A stretch of DNA of 47,758 nt from Streptomyces cellostaticus (GCF_001513965.1 NZ_KQ948057.1:1-47758); one strand, 5' to 3'. Numbered from the stretch's first letter, positions 8,283 to 16,898 are shown. Notes: generated from the letters alone by a model not told the origin. Translations and numbers: made by a program.

Positions 8283-10397
8283 ATGACAGCCTTTCGTGCA
8301 CCGGTGCGGGCCCGACGAGTTCTCCTGGCCGTCTTGCTGGCCCTCACCACGGTGACAAGTCTGGTACAGGCAGTCTTGCTTCCGGATACTGCCCAGGCCC
8401 AGGCGGACCGGCACCGGACCGGAACGTTCAATATGCAAGGCGCCCCGGACCGCTGGCAGCAGGGTGTCTACACGGCGGCCAAACAGGTCGAAGTCCTCGC
8501 CCTTCAGGAAGTCCCTGACGCGGTGCCCCCGGATGCGGAACTGGCGGACGGTGCGTATGTGAGCCGGCAGACGACGCTGGCCCACGGCTTCACTGTCGAG
8601 CGCTATCGGTGGGTGAACTGCCGGCCACCCCTGCCGGGCCAACTGCACCGGAGCCCCTGCATCATCTACAAGGTCAAGACACCGACTCGCAGGAACCGGT
8701 CCCTGGCCATCGTCGTCAATCAACCGACCGATTCGGTGCGAGCGGTCCAGGTCATCCCCCCTCAGCCGGTCCTGCCTGGCGGCCCAGTGGACAGCGCTGC
8801 CAAGCCCGCCCTTGGCATCCGGCTCACGGACGGAACCTGGTTCTATACCCTCCACGCGCAGAACAGACCGAGCCGCGTCAGTCAGCGGAACGACGTACCC
8901 AGCCTGATCAGCAAGATTTCAGCTGACGCGGGAAGCCACTGGGCAGCCATGGGAGACTTCAACCGCACGCCCGACTCACTGGGACCGCTTCTCGCGGATT
9001 ACCCGGACCTGAAGATCGTCCGATCGGGGCATTTCACGTACCCGGTAAAAAACCCGAAGGACGAGTTCGACTATATGATCGCCAATGGGGCGACCGACAA
9101 CCAGTACACCGGCTTCCGTCTGACCTACCTGGACGCCTCCGACCACTACCCCGTCGGCTTCTGGACCAGCGCCGCCGCTGACGGACACGAGTTCCTTTGC
9201 GACCCCATCGACGCAATCCTGCGGGCCCGCCAGGCCACATGCGTGCCGCCGAAGAACCCGGCCATCGTGTCGCTCGGCGACAGCTACATCTCCGGCGAAG
9301 CCGGGCGGTGGGCAGGCAACGCCGACACCGGGGCGCACGGCTCGGTGTGGGGAACAGACCGCGCTGCTGCCAACTGCTCCAGCGACGAGAAGACCTGCGA
9401 CCACGACCTCGCCACGGTCTACGGCCCCACCTCCTACGCCCCCGGCGGCAACAAGTGCGACCGCTCGGACGTCGCCCCGATCAACACCGCCGACTACCCT
9501 CATGTCCCTGCATGGCGGCGTTTCAACCTCGCCTGCTCCGGGGCCACCACAAACGAGATCACCCACCCGTACGCCGACAAAGACGAAGACGCACAGACCG
9601 AACAGCTCGCGGACATCGCGAAGAGGTACCAGGTCAAGATGATCGTCGTGTCGATCGGCGGAAACGATCTCGGCTTCAGCGACATCGTCCGGTCCTGCGG
9701 CAAACGGTACCTGCTGCAGATCGTGGCCTACTGCAAGAATGTCTGGCCGGATGTGAACGAGAAACTCACGACGGTCCGGCAGCAGGTCGTCACCGCCCTG
9801 CAAACCATCCAGCAGACCATGCGGACGGCCGGATACCGGCCAAAGGACTACCACTTGGTGGTGCAGTCCTACCCCGACCCGCTCCCCCGCAGCACGGACT
9901 ACCGCTACCCGGAGAAGGGCCCGCGCTACTCCGAAGGCGGCTGCCCCTTCTACAACGCGGACACCGACTGGGCCCGGCAGACGCTCGTGGGAGGCCTGAC
10001 GCGAGAACTCAGAAACGCCGCCGCGACCGTGGGCGCCAGGTTCTTCGACCTCGGCGCCGCGTTCGAGGGCCACGAACTGTGCAGCAACCGGGCTCACCAG
10101 GCGACCGCGAGCGACACGTCGGCCGATCCACTGCCCGTCTGGCAGGCGGAATGGGTCCGCTGGATCCCGTACCTCTGGTTCCAGACGTTTCCCTGGACCT
10201 CTCAAGGTGATCAGCAAGAGGCACTGCACCCCAACGCCTACGGGCAGGAGGCCCTCGGCGAGTGCCTGTCGCAGCTCGGCGGAAAGCTGGAGAGCCCGTT
10301 CGGCAGGCCCGCCACGGACTACACCTGCCACAATGACCCTGTCCAGGGAATCCACGTCGAGCCGGCCGACTCGAAGGAGATTGCGGGACGCGGGTGA
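8283..10397 (+). CDS. Secreted CdtB/DNase I-like nuclease fused to SGNH esterase
   Basis: A 704-residue exported protein. Start ATG 8283 with GGAGAGGG upstream; signal peptide residues 1-41 (RARR, hydrophobic stretch, AQAQA). Residues 45-296 form an endonuclease/exonuclease/phosphatase domain. TFNMQG has Asn50, LALQEVP has Glu76, TLHAQ has His191, GDFNRTP has Asp225 and Asn227, and ASDHYP has Asp287 and His288. The order and wording (NMQG, QE, NR.LAIV, KPALGIR, FYTLHA, GDFNR.P, DY.I) resemble CdtB of cytolethal distending toxin more than sphingomyelinases. Residues 325-665 form an SGNH hydrolase. Block I is SLGDSYISGEA (Ser334), block III is GGNDLG (Asn461), and block V is EALHPNAYG (His649, with Glu rather than Asp three residues before). 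Many cysteines suggest disulfides. The next gene follows within 8 bases. The activity on DNA or phospholipid is not determined by sequence alone. Confidence 0.85.
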   Translation: MTAFRAPVRARRVLLAVLLALTTVTSLVQAVLLPDTAQAQADRHRTGTFNMQGAPDRWQQGVYTAAKQVEVLALQEVPDAVPPDAELADGAYVSRQTTLAHGFTVERYRWVNCRPPLPGQLHRSPCIIYKVKTPTRRNRSLAIVVNQPTDSVRAVQVIPPQPVLPGGPVDSAAKPALGIRLTDGTWFYTLHAQNRPSRVSQRNDVPSLISKISADAGSHWAAMGDFNRTPDSLGPLLADYPDLKIVRSGHFTYPVKNPKDEFDYMIANGATDNQYTGFRLTYLDASDHYPVGFWTSAAADGHEFLCDPIDAILRARQATCVPPKNPAIVSLGDSYISGEAGRWAGNADTGAHGSVWGTDRAAANCSSDEKTCDHDLATVYGPTSYAPGGNKCDRSDVAPINTADYPHVPAWRRFNLACSGATTNEITHPYADKDEDAQTEQLADIAKRYQVKMIVVSIGGNDLGFSDIVRSCGKRYLLQIVAYCKNVWPDVNEKLTTVRQQVVTALQTIQQTMRTAGYRPKDYHLVVQSYPDPLPRSTDYRYPEKGPRYSEGGCPFYNADTDWARQTLVGGLTRELRNAAATVGARFFDLGAAFEGHELCSNRAHQATASDTSADPLPVWQAEWVRWIPYLWFQTFPWTSQGDQQEALHPNAYGQEALGECLSQLGGKLESPFGRPATDYTCHNDPVQGIHVEPADSKEIAGRG

Positions 10398-10405
10398 GGA
10401 GCATC

Positions 10406-10954
10406 ATGAGGCTGTCGTTCGAGACGCCCCCGGCGTACGACCTGGGGGCGGATGCGAACCTCGGCATGTGGCTGACGGAGTGGGGCGAGTACGCAGACCG
10501 CATCGTCCACCTCGGACCGGACGACGGCCGCAGCCACGGGCAACTGTGCTGGGACGTCCTGGCGCCCACCGGGTTGCTCATGCCGCACTGCGGGCACTGT
10601 AAACCACAGGCACGGGGCCCACGGAGCCCGCAGCAGATGGAGTCCGCCCTGCGCATGCGGATCCCTCCGCACGAGGTGTCGCGCTGGACGGCCGCCACGC
10701 TCATTCGCACCCTCGCCTATACGAACGGTGTTCCGGACGGCCCGATGCGCCCCGTGGCCGATGCCATCGGTGACGGGCTCGCGGTGTTGCTCGGTCCGGA
10801 CGCCGACTGGCGCGCCAACGGATACGCCGCGTACCGGGAGGGCGCTCACGGCAACGTCTCCTGGACACCGCTGACCGAAGCCACTTTCGACGCGGCCGTG
10901 GTGGGCATCGGTGAGGGCCATGCCGTGGTCATCGTCGCCACGGACGAGGACTGA
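10406..10954 (+). CDS. Unknown protein in operon with the nuclease-esterase
   Basis: A 182-residue protein without signal peptide or membrane segment. ATG 10406 has GAGGAG four bases upstream, within the end of the previous gene. An in-frame GTG at 10394 would overlap the preceding stop (GTGA) and add four residues. A CGHC pair (PHCGHCKP, near residue 65) could bind metal or form a disulfide. The rest is mixed helical, with RWTAATLIRTLAYTNG and a hydrophobic end GEGHAVVIVATDED. I do not recognise the family. Its position suggests a partner of the secreted enzyme (immunity, chaperone or regulator), which is inference only. Confidence 0.75.
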   Translation: MRLSFETPPAYDLGADANLGMWLTEWGEYADRIVHLGPDDGRSHGQLCWDVLAPTGLLMPHCGHCKPQARGPRSPQQMESALRMRIPPHEVSRWTAATLIRTLAYTNGVPDGPMRPVADAIGDGLAVLLGPDADWRANGYAAYREGAHGNVSWTPLTEATFDAAVVGIGEGHAVVIVATDED

Positions 10955-10959
10955 GGCAA

Positions 10960-11140
10960 AGCGGGTCCGGTCGAGCCGATGGGTCGGCCGCCGCGGCTTC
11001 CACGGCGTTGGCGGTTGGCCCGCTGGTCCCGGCAATCGGGGGGTGTGTGCCGGATCTGCGGTCGCCGCAGGTAGCGGCGGTTGCGGCGGGAACTGCGCGC
11101 TTTGTCGCCGCAGACGTGGTCCGGCGCGTCCTCGGATACT
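10960..11140 (-). pseudogene. IS5-family transposase remnant
   Basis: On the minus strand DHVCGDKARSSRRNRRYLRR is followed by DQRANRQRRGSRGGRP. This is the segment carrying the second catalytic Asp region of IS5-type transposases (usual form .DKAYSSRRNRRYLRRRGI...RDQ...RRGSRGGRP.GFD). A frameshift follows GGRP. Neither end of the transposase is present. Confidence 0.65.
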
Positions 11141-11239
11141 CGCCAGCCGGGCGCGAGACACGGATACGGTCGCGTCGACACTGGCCAAACCCCTGTGGGG
11201 CGCGAAGCTGAGCCAACTTCGTGACGGCAACGTCGACGG

Positions 11240-11545
11240 CGCGGGCAGCTGCCGCTGGTGTCCGTCGGCGGAGGGGATGACGACACCGTCGGGCGCCGGC
11301 CGGTCCAGGCCGGCCAGGGGGTAGGTGGCAAAGGTGGGCTTGGACTGTTCGCCGTCGGTGACGACTGGGGAGCCGATCTCCTCCAGGCGGCGGATGGTGT
11401 CGGCGACCACGCGATCCTCGGCAGCGGCGAGTTCGCCGTCCCCGATCCGGTCTGCCGCGTGGTCGGCCATGGCTGCGAGCAGCTCAGCGGGCCGGGGGAT
11501 GCAGCCGATGGGTTCGGGGAACCCCCACCGCGGGCCGGCTCACAG
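11240..11545 (-). pseudogene. Fragment of cobalamin-independent methionine synthase-like gene
   Basis: The minus frame reads PRWGFPEPIGCIPRPAELL, then VVADTIRRLEEIGSPVVTDGEQSKPTFATYPLAGL and ADGHQRQLP (given here in parts). This corresponds to the N-terminal segment of MetE C-terminal-like (methionine synthase II) proteins. There is an in-frame TGA directly upstream without a start codon, and the homology stops after about 100 residues, so both ends are missing. The Zn-binding region would be in the lost part. Confidence 0.6.
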
Positions 11546-12070
11546 CCCGATCTCCAGCACAGCCTCACCGCCGCTTCCCCGGAGCCCGGAGGAGAGGCAC
11601 TCCGTGGGCAACTGGCCAGGGAGTGCGGGGACGATCCGCTGCGCCGCCTGCCCTTCGCCGCGGCCCTTGATAACCCGGCCCGACAGCCTGACGACGAGGA
11701 CACCGGCGACGCGGACAGTGGTGCCACTGTCGTAGGCGATCAACGAGCGTTCGCCGTCTGCGTAGTGGACGAACTCCTTGAGGTGCGGGCTGTCCACCGT
11801 GATGCAGGACGCTGAGGGGGACACCCCTTCCAGGTAGCCGGTGGCCTGCACGGTGCGGCCGGGCTTGGCCGTGCACTCGTAACCGGCGTGTGTGCGAACA
11901 CGGGTCGGGCGGGGCTGAAGGGTCAACGGAGGGTCGTACATGCTGGTACTGGAGCCCGCGCACAGGACATGCTCGCTCTCATGGGCTTGGCCGGCCGGAG
12001 CCCACACCAGCGAAGAGCCCACCAGGGCCAGGGAACTCAGCGCCACTGCCACACCGCGTCTGCCGAACAT
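11540..12070 (-). CDS. Secreted hypothetical protein
   Basis: A 176-residue protein from ATG 12070 with a GGAGGG site three bases upstream. Signal peptide MFGRRGVAVALSSLALVG to AGQA/H. The mature part has cysteines in LCAGSS, YECTAKP, SCITVD and ECLSS, and beta-strand-rich sequence (RTVQATGYLEGVS, TTVRVAGVLVVRLSG), suggesting a small disulfide-bonded extracellular domain. No family recognised. It is divergent from the EF-hand gene at 12317, with about 245 bases of shared upstream DNA. Confidence 0.75.
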   Translation of the reverse strand: MFGRRGVAVALSSLALVGSSLVWAPAGQAHESEHVLCAGSSTSMYDPPLTLQPRPTRVRTHAGYECTAKPGRTVQATGYLEGVSPSASCITVDSPHLKEFVHYADGERSLIAYDSGTTVRVAGVLVVRLSGRVIKGRGEGQAAQRIVPALPGQLPTECLSSGLRGSGGEAVLEIGL

Positions 12071-12316
12071 GCACCCTCCACGGAATCCGATCCTCCAACG
12101 GGCCCTGGCTACCCCGAGCCAGGCCCTGACTACACCCCAAGCCGCCCCTGCCGCCCCGGCTCCTTGCGGCACACCGACCGCGCGCAACTCGCGCCACGCG
12201 CGGGACATGCGCAACGCGCACCCGGTGGGGTGCCTTGGCCTCCGAGCCACCGGGTAGGACAGCCAGACCGAAATACGGCTCTCACCGGCAGAACGCATCC
12301 GGCAGAAGGGATATCG

Positions 12317-12847
12317 ATGGATCAGACAACCGCGCAGAGACTCGTCTTCGGCATGCTGGACGCGGATGGAGACGGGGTCGTCTCCAGGGACGAATACATG
12401 GCGCGCACCAGGAATGTGGCGCTGGCGACGGGCCGTAGGGAGGACGACCCGCTCGTCGTCACCGCACGCACGTTGGGCGCGCAAGCGTGGGCGTCGATGG
12501 ACGCCGACGGCGACGGCGGGATGACCTTCGACGAGTACGCGGCATGGGCGGGCGCTGAGGCGTTCGACACCGTCTGTGCGCCCGTCCTCGGCGCGCTCTT
12601 CGACCTCGCCGACATCGACGGGAACGGCGCCCTCGAGCTGTCCGAGTTCACGGCGCTCCGCACGGCACTGAACAACCCGGTCATCAACGCCGAAGCAGCG
12701 TTCGCGGCCCTGGACAGCGACGGTGACGGACGCATCAGCCGTGATGACTACATCGCGTCGATCCGTGCTCATGTCACCGGCGAGAGCTCCCCCATGGGCG
12801 AGGCGCTGTACAGCACAGGGGCGGTGAAGGCGCTGGGAGGAGTTTAA
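12317..12847 (+). CDS. EF-hand calcium-binding protein, four loops
   Basis: A 176-residue cytoplasmic protein starting ATG 12317 with AAGGG six bases upstream. Four canonical 12-residue calcium loops are visible: DADGDGVVSRDE, DADGDGGMTFDE, DIDGNGALELSE and DSDGDGRISRDD. All have Asp at positions 1, 3 and 5 (Asn at 5 in loop 3) and an acidic residue at 12 (Asp in loop 4). Spacing of the loops and total length fit the calerythrin-like sarcoplasmic-type proteins of actinomycetes, thought to be calcium buffers or sensors. No operon partner. Confidence 0.92.
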   Translation: MDQTTAQRLVFGMLDADGDGVVSRDEYMARTRNVALATGRREDDPLVVTARTLGAQAWASMDADGDGGMTFDEYAAWAGAEAFDTVCAPVLGALFDLADIDGNGALELSEFTALRTALNNPVINAEAAFAALDSDGDGRISRDDYIASIRAHVTGESSPMGEALYSTGAVKALGGV

Positions 12848-12959
12848 CTTCCACTGGAACGACCGGCCCGGGGGCAGGCTGGGACAGCCTGCTCGCCCCC
12901 GGCGACGCCCGCCGTTGACCGCCTGCGCCCGGCAGGGCCGGCCGAGCACGCGGAGGCGT

Positions 12960-13895
12960 TCAGCGCGGAATCACCCAGCTCGGTGCCCAGGTCCCGGCGG
13001 TGTCGTGGCCGGGCGTTGTGGCGGCGAGGTGGGCGCGGAGGGTGGTCAGCGCCGGGTGGGGGTTGTCGCGGTGCCAGAGGAGCGAGTGCGGGTAGACGGG
13101 TGTCGGGTCGGTCACCGGGATGCGGCGCAGGCCGTGGCCGGCGGGCCAGACGAGGCGGGTCTGCTCGCTCATGAAGGTGGCCAGGGCCGGGGTGTCGGCG
13201 ACGGTGTCGAGGAGGGCGTCGGAGCCGAAGTTGGGGCCGGTCGCCTCGATGGTGAGGCTGAACTCGGCGACGAGGTCGTCGTAGTAGGCGGCCCACTCGG
13301 TGCCGGGGACGATGCCGGGCATCCAGATCCGGTGACCGACCAGCTCGGCGAGGGTCACCGACTTGGCGCCCGCCAGCGCGTGGGCGGGGCCGGTGAGGAG
13401 CTGGAGCGGCTCGTCGAGCACCCGGACGGACTCGATGTCCTCGGGAAGGGGCCGGCCGGGCATGGCGACGGCGCGGAAGGAGGCGTCGATCTCACCGGAC
13501 CGGATGGCGGCGACGGCCGTCCCGATGTCGAGCAGCATCAGCACGTCGAGGTCGATCTCGGGGTGCGCATGGTGGAAGCCGCGCATCAGGCCCGACGCCG
13601 CGCCGCGCGAGGCGATCACGTCGACGCGCAGCGGACGGCGGCCGGCGTGCACGGACGCGACCGCGCGCTCGGCGACGCGCAGCAGCTCGCGCGCGTGGGG
13701 CAGGAACGCCTGCCCGTCGATGGTGAGCTCGGCGCCGCGCGCGGTGCGGGTGAACAGCCGCACGCCGAGGTTGCGCTCCAGCGCGGCGATGCGCTTGGAG
13801 ACGGCCTGCTAGGTGACCGACAGGTCGACGGCGGCCTTCTGGAACTGGCCGGCTTCCGCGATGGCGGCGAAGGTGCGCACTGCTTCGAGGTCCAC
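12960..13895 (-). pseudogene. LysR-family regulator interrupted by an amber codon
   Basis: The full frame runs from GTG 13895 to 12960 (311 codons). The N-terminus reads VDLEAVRTFAAIAEAGQFQK then AAVDLSVT-stop-QAVSKRIAALERNLGVRLF, the LysR winged helix. The TAG at 13811-13809 replaces the expected Gln codon (CAG to TAG) exactly in the recognition helix. Downstream everything is intact, including the substrate-binding domain (DVIASRGAASGLMRGFHHAH to the end). Translation could restart only internally without the DNA-binding helix. It is divergent from the MFS exporter, which it presumably once controlled. It could be read through by a suppressor; more likely inactive. Confidence 0.88.
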
Positions 13896-13913
13896 GCCGA
13901 CTCACCTTAGCTA

Positions 13914-13928
13914 ACAACTCATGGTTGT
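13914..13928. promoter_or_regulatory. Possible LysR-type operator
   Basis: ACAAC-TCATG-GTTGT is a perfect 5-bp inverted repeat with a 5-bp spacer in the region between the divergent LysR pseudogene and the MFS gene. A second GGTTGT lies about 30 bases downstream. LysR proteins normally bind such sites between themselves and their target. Short, so only suggestive. Confidence 0.35.
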
Positions 13929-14035
13929 ACATAGATGGCTGGATGGTTGTTTGACCTGTTGTTGTGCCGCCCGATTAGCTCTCATCGATCAACGCCGGTT
14001 TGTTCGGTCGGGACGTCGAGGGGAGCGCGCTGAGC

Positions 14036-15280
14036 ATGGTGGGCAGGAGACGGCTGGGCCGGCAGTTCGGCTGGCTGTGGGCGGCGTACGCGGTGAGCGC
14101 GTACGGGTCCGGGCTGGGGTTCGGGGCATTGCCGCTGATCGCCGTACTGGTGCTGCACGCCGGCCCCGCCGAGGTGTCCGCGCTGTCCGCGGTGGCGCCT
14201 GCGGTGGGCGCGCTGATCGCGGTGCCGCTCGCGCCGTGGGTGGAGTTCCGGCGCAAGCGCCCGGTCATGATCGCGATGGACCTGACCCGGTTCGCGGCCA
14301 CGGCGACGATCCCGGTCGCCTATGCCTTCGGCCGGCTCGGTTTCGTCCAGCTGCTCGTGGTCTCGATCGTGGTCGCTGCAGCCAAGATCGCGTTCGGCGC
14401 GGCCGGCGGCGCCTGCCTCAAGGCTCTCGTCCGGCCGGACGACCTGCTCGTGGCCAATGCGCGGTTCGAGTCCACGAACTGGAGCTCCCTCGCGGTCGGG
14501 CCACCGCTGGGCGGGGCGGCGATCGGCCTGTTCGGGCCGGTCACCACCGTGGTGGCCGACGCGCTCAGCTACCTGCTCTCCGCGCTGGGCATCACCGCGA
14601 TCCGCGGCCGGGAGGAAGCGCCGCAACCGACCGGCAAGAGCCCGGTCCGGCTGGGCGCAGTGTTCGACGGCTGGCGACACATCATGGGCGAGCCCGGTCT
14701 GCGGGCGCTCTACCTCAACAACATGCTCGTCTCCGGTCTGATCATGGCAACCGAGCCGGTGCTCGCCGTGCTCCTGCTTCGCCAACTCGACTTCGCCCCC
14801 TGGCAGTACGGCCTCGCCTTCGCCGCCCCCTGCCTCGGCGGACTCATCGGCTCCCGGCTGGCCCAGCGGGTCGTGGCCCGCTACGGCCGGCACCGGGTCT
14901 TCCGGACCGTCGGCACCCTGCGCGCCATCTGGCTGATCGGCCTGGCCTTCGTCCGCCCCGGCGTCGTCGGCCTCGTCACCGTGATCGCCGTCGAGCTGGC
15001 GATCATCATCAACATGAGCCTGTACACCCCGGTGCTCGCCACCTACCGGCTCGAACACACCCCCAGTCTTCTCGTCGCCCGCACCCTGTCGGCATGGTCG
15101 ATCGGCCAGCAGGCGTCCATCGCCGTCCTCACCGCGCTCGGCGGGCTGCTCGCCGACGTCACCAGCCCCCGCACCGCTCTCACGGCTGCGGGACTGCTCA
15201 TCCTGGCCACCCCGTTCCTACTTCCCCGACGCGACCAGACGTCGCAGCACGAGCCGGAACCGTCCCGTAGCCACGCATGA
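14036..15280 (+). CDS. MFS transporter
   Basis: A 414-residue integral membrane protein with about ten to twelve hydrophobic segments. ATG 14036 lies about 10 bases after GAGGGGAG; GTG 14039 is an alternative. The loop after the second helix has PWVEFRRKRPVMIAMDL, the MFS loop 2-3 signature region, and a matching RVVARYGRHRVF occurs in the second half. It resembles drug or siderophore efflux carriers (MFS_3 type). It is divergent from the broken LysR gene, so it may now be unregulated. The isochorismatase-like gene follows after 112 bases and may be co-transcribed. Confidence 0.88.
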   Translation: MVGRRRLGRQFGWLWAAYAVSAYGSGLGFGALPLIAVLVLHAGPAEVSALSAVAPAVGALIAVPLAPWVEFRRKRPVMIAMDLTRFAATATIPVAYAFGRLGFVQLLVVSIVVAAAKIAFGAAGGACLKALVRPDDLLVANARFESTNWSSLAVGPPLGGAAIGLFGPVTTVVADALSYLLSALGITAIRGREEAPQPTGKSPVRLGAVFDGWRHIMGEPGLRALYLNNMLVSGLIMATEPVLAVLLLRQLDFAPWQYGLAFAAPCLGGLIGSRLAQRVVARYGRHRVFRTVGTLRAIWLIGLAFVRPGVVGLVTVIAVELAIIINMSLYTPVLATYRLEHTPSLLVARTLSAWSIGQQASIAVLTALGGLLADVTSPRTALTAAGLLILATPFLLPRRDQTSQHEPEPSRSHA

Positions 15281-15392
15281 CGCACCGCAACTCACCACTG
15301 AAGCCCGCAGGCCGAAGGCCGCAGGCCAGCAGCTGATCCACCGGTACACGTCCGCATCGAACAGGCACACCACCAGCAAGGAGGAAACCCGC

Positions 15393-15992
15393 GTGAGCAC
15401 GGCCCCCGCACTCGACCCCGCGCACACCGCTCTTCTCGTCATGGACTACCAGACCGCGATCCTGGCCGCGCTGCCCGAAGGCGGGGACCGCAAGGCTCTG
15501 CTCGATCGCATGGAAAGGGCCATCGCCGACGTTCGCGCAAAGGGCGGCACCATCGCCTACGTACGCACCGGCTTCACCGAGGCCGACTGGGACGCGATCC
15601 CGGACGTCAACAAGTCCTTCGCCCCGCTGGCCCAGCACCGTGTCATGCACCATGAGGACCCTGCCACCGCCGTCCACGAGCGTCTGGCTCCCCAGGACGG
15701 CGACATCATCGTGCGCAAGATCCGCTACGGCGGTATGTCCACCACCGACCTCGACCAGCAGATGCGTGAGCGCGGCATCACCACTCTGGTCGTCTCCGGC
15801 ATCAGTACCAGCGGCGTCGTCCTGTCCACCGTCATGGACGCGGCCGACCGCGACTACCAGCTCTACGTCCTGTCCGACGGCGTCGCCGACCCGGACACCG
15901 AAGTCCACAACGTCCTGCTCCGACGAGTTCTCCCTTCACGGGCCCACATCGTCGACACCGCCGAGCTGAACGCCCTGCTCCGGGCTGACTGA
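15393..15992 (+). CDS. Isochorismatase-like hydrolase lacking the usual cysteine
   Basis: A 199-residue protein from GTG 15393 with a strong AAGGAGG. Isochorismatase-fold features: Asp18 in LLVMDYQ and Lys109 in IIVRKIRYG. Where the family has the nucleophilic Cys (TN.C...T) this protein has TSGVVLST, placing Val142 at that position. A subfamily of actinobacterial homologs appears to share the TSGVVLST form, so it may use different chemistry or bind a ligand without hydrolysis. Follows the MFS gene; substrate unknown. Confidence 0.85.
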   Translation: MSTAPALDPAHTALLVMDYQTAILAALPEGGDRKALLDRMERAIADVRAKGGTIAYVRTGFTEADWDAIPDVNKSFAPLAQHRVMHHEDPATAVHERLAPQDGDIIVRKIRYGGMSTTDLDQQMRERGITTLVVSGISTSGVVLSTVMDAADRDYQLYVLSDGVADPDTEVHNVLLRRVLPSRAHIVDTAELNALLRAD

Positions 15993-16069
15993 CTCGCACC
16001 ACGAGCCGATGCCACCGTCCCTGCGCGACCGCTCCCGGCGACCGAGAAGCGGCGCCGGGCCCGCGGGTC

Positions 16070-16447
16070 TCAGGTGGCGGTAGGCCAGGTTCGCAGCAGG
16101 GCGGCGATCTTCCCAGCGGTGCAGGCGGGGTCAAGGAGCAGGTCCTTGAGGGCGACGGCATTCTCGCGAGCAGGCTTGACCGGAATTCCGACGGCTTCGA
16201 GGTACATCACGCCAGTAGCGGCGGCGACAGCCAGGTTGGAACGCTCCAGCCAGCGGCACCGGCCCAGCGTATGCACCAAGGCGGCGGCTTTGGCGTAGGG
16301 GCCGTCGTAGACGGGCTGGTCGAACAGCTCGGTTCGGTGGCGGGCGACCGCCGACACGGGGACGCCGTAGTCGTCGGGGGCCGGATCGTTGGCACCGGCA
16401 GCCTCAGCGACCTGCAGGATCCAGGGAACGTCGATGTGCAGATCCAT
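16070..16447 (-). CDS. Fic/Doc-fold toxin component with degenerate Fic motif
   Basis: A 125-residue protein whose ATG overlaps the antitoxin stop by one base (TGATG at 16449-16445), indicating translational coupling. It begins MDLHIDVPWILQVAEAA and contains QPVYDGPYAKAAALVHTLGR, the Doc-type helix pair. The Fic loop that normally reads HxFxxxNGR/NKR is here His59-TLGRCRWLERS-Asn71. The Gly and the Lys/Arg residues that hold the nucleotide phosphates are absent. Known family role: transfer of phosphate or AMP to translation factors. With this motif the activity must be verified. Confidence 0.8.
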   Translation of the reverse strand: MDLHIDVPWILQVAEAAGANDPAPDDYGVPVSAVARHRTELFDQPVYDGPYAKAAALVHTLGRCRWLERSNLAVAAATGVMYLEAVGIPVKPARENAVALKDLLLDPACTAGKIAALLRTWPTAT

Positions 16448-16686
16448 CAGGCCGCACGTGCTCCCCGGGACGTGTGCTGGGCTTCCTCGGCGTCGTCGAA
16501 GATCGTCTGGTGTTCGGCCAGGAAGCGGGCGGCCGCGTCCACCGCACGGGCGCGCAGGCCGCTGGCGTCATCCTGCACGAGCCTGGCGAGGTAGTCCCCG
16601 ATGCTCAACCCCAGGTCAGCGGCGCGCTTCTTCGCAAGTTCCGCAACATCCTCATCCACGCGGGCACCCAACTGTGTCTTCGCCAT
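16447..16686 (-). CDS. Ribbon-helix-helix antitoxin
   Basis: A 79-residue protein from ATG 16686. MAKTQLGARVDEDVAELAKK followed by LGLSIGDYLARLVQDD is a typical MetJ/Arc-type DNA-binding strand and two helices. The C-terminal helix (RAVDAAARFLAEHQTIFDD) should wrap the toxin. It precedes the Fic-like gene with a one-base overlap. A perfect palindrome lies eight bases upstream of the start and is the likely autoregulatory operator. Confidence 0.87.
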   Translation of the reverse strand: MAKTQLGARVDEDVAELAKKRAADLGLSIGDYLARLVQDDASGLRARAVDAAARFLAEHQTIFDDAEEAQHTSRGARAA

Positions 16687-16693
16687 ACCAGCA

Positions 16694-16711
16694 TGGTAAC
16701 AGCTGTTACCA
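16694..16711. promoter_or_regulatory. Palindromic operator of the toxin-antitoxin operon
   Basis: TGGTAACAGCTGTTACCA is an 18-bp perfect palindrome seven bases upstream of the antitoxin ATG (minus strand). RHH antitoxins repress their own promoters through such sites; here binding would also cover the ribosome-loading region. The symmetry is seen directly; binding is inferred. Confidence 0.75.
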
Positions 16712-16898
16712 GACGTCTGGGCGACCGCATCAGAAGCGGCGACCGTCCGACCGCAGGACCGATTGCCAGTGGTCACATCTCATCCTGGCCGTCCACTGTC
16801 ACATTCCCTCGACTTGGCGCGTCATCCGTAGGAACCACAGAACACGGCCGATGTGACAGGACCGCCGACGAGGCGCACGTACGAACGAGGAGAAGGCG

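Noticed and set aside
8976..10355. A 459-codon minus-strand frame
   Set aside because: Shadow of the CdtB-SGNH fusion on the plus strand.
12915..13910. A 331-codon plus-strand frame over the LysR gene
   Set aside because: The minus strand reads as a LysR protein apart from one stop; the plus frame is repetitive Gly/Val/Arg text.
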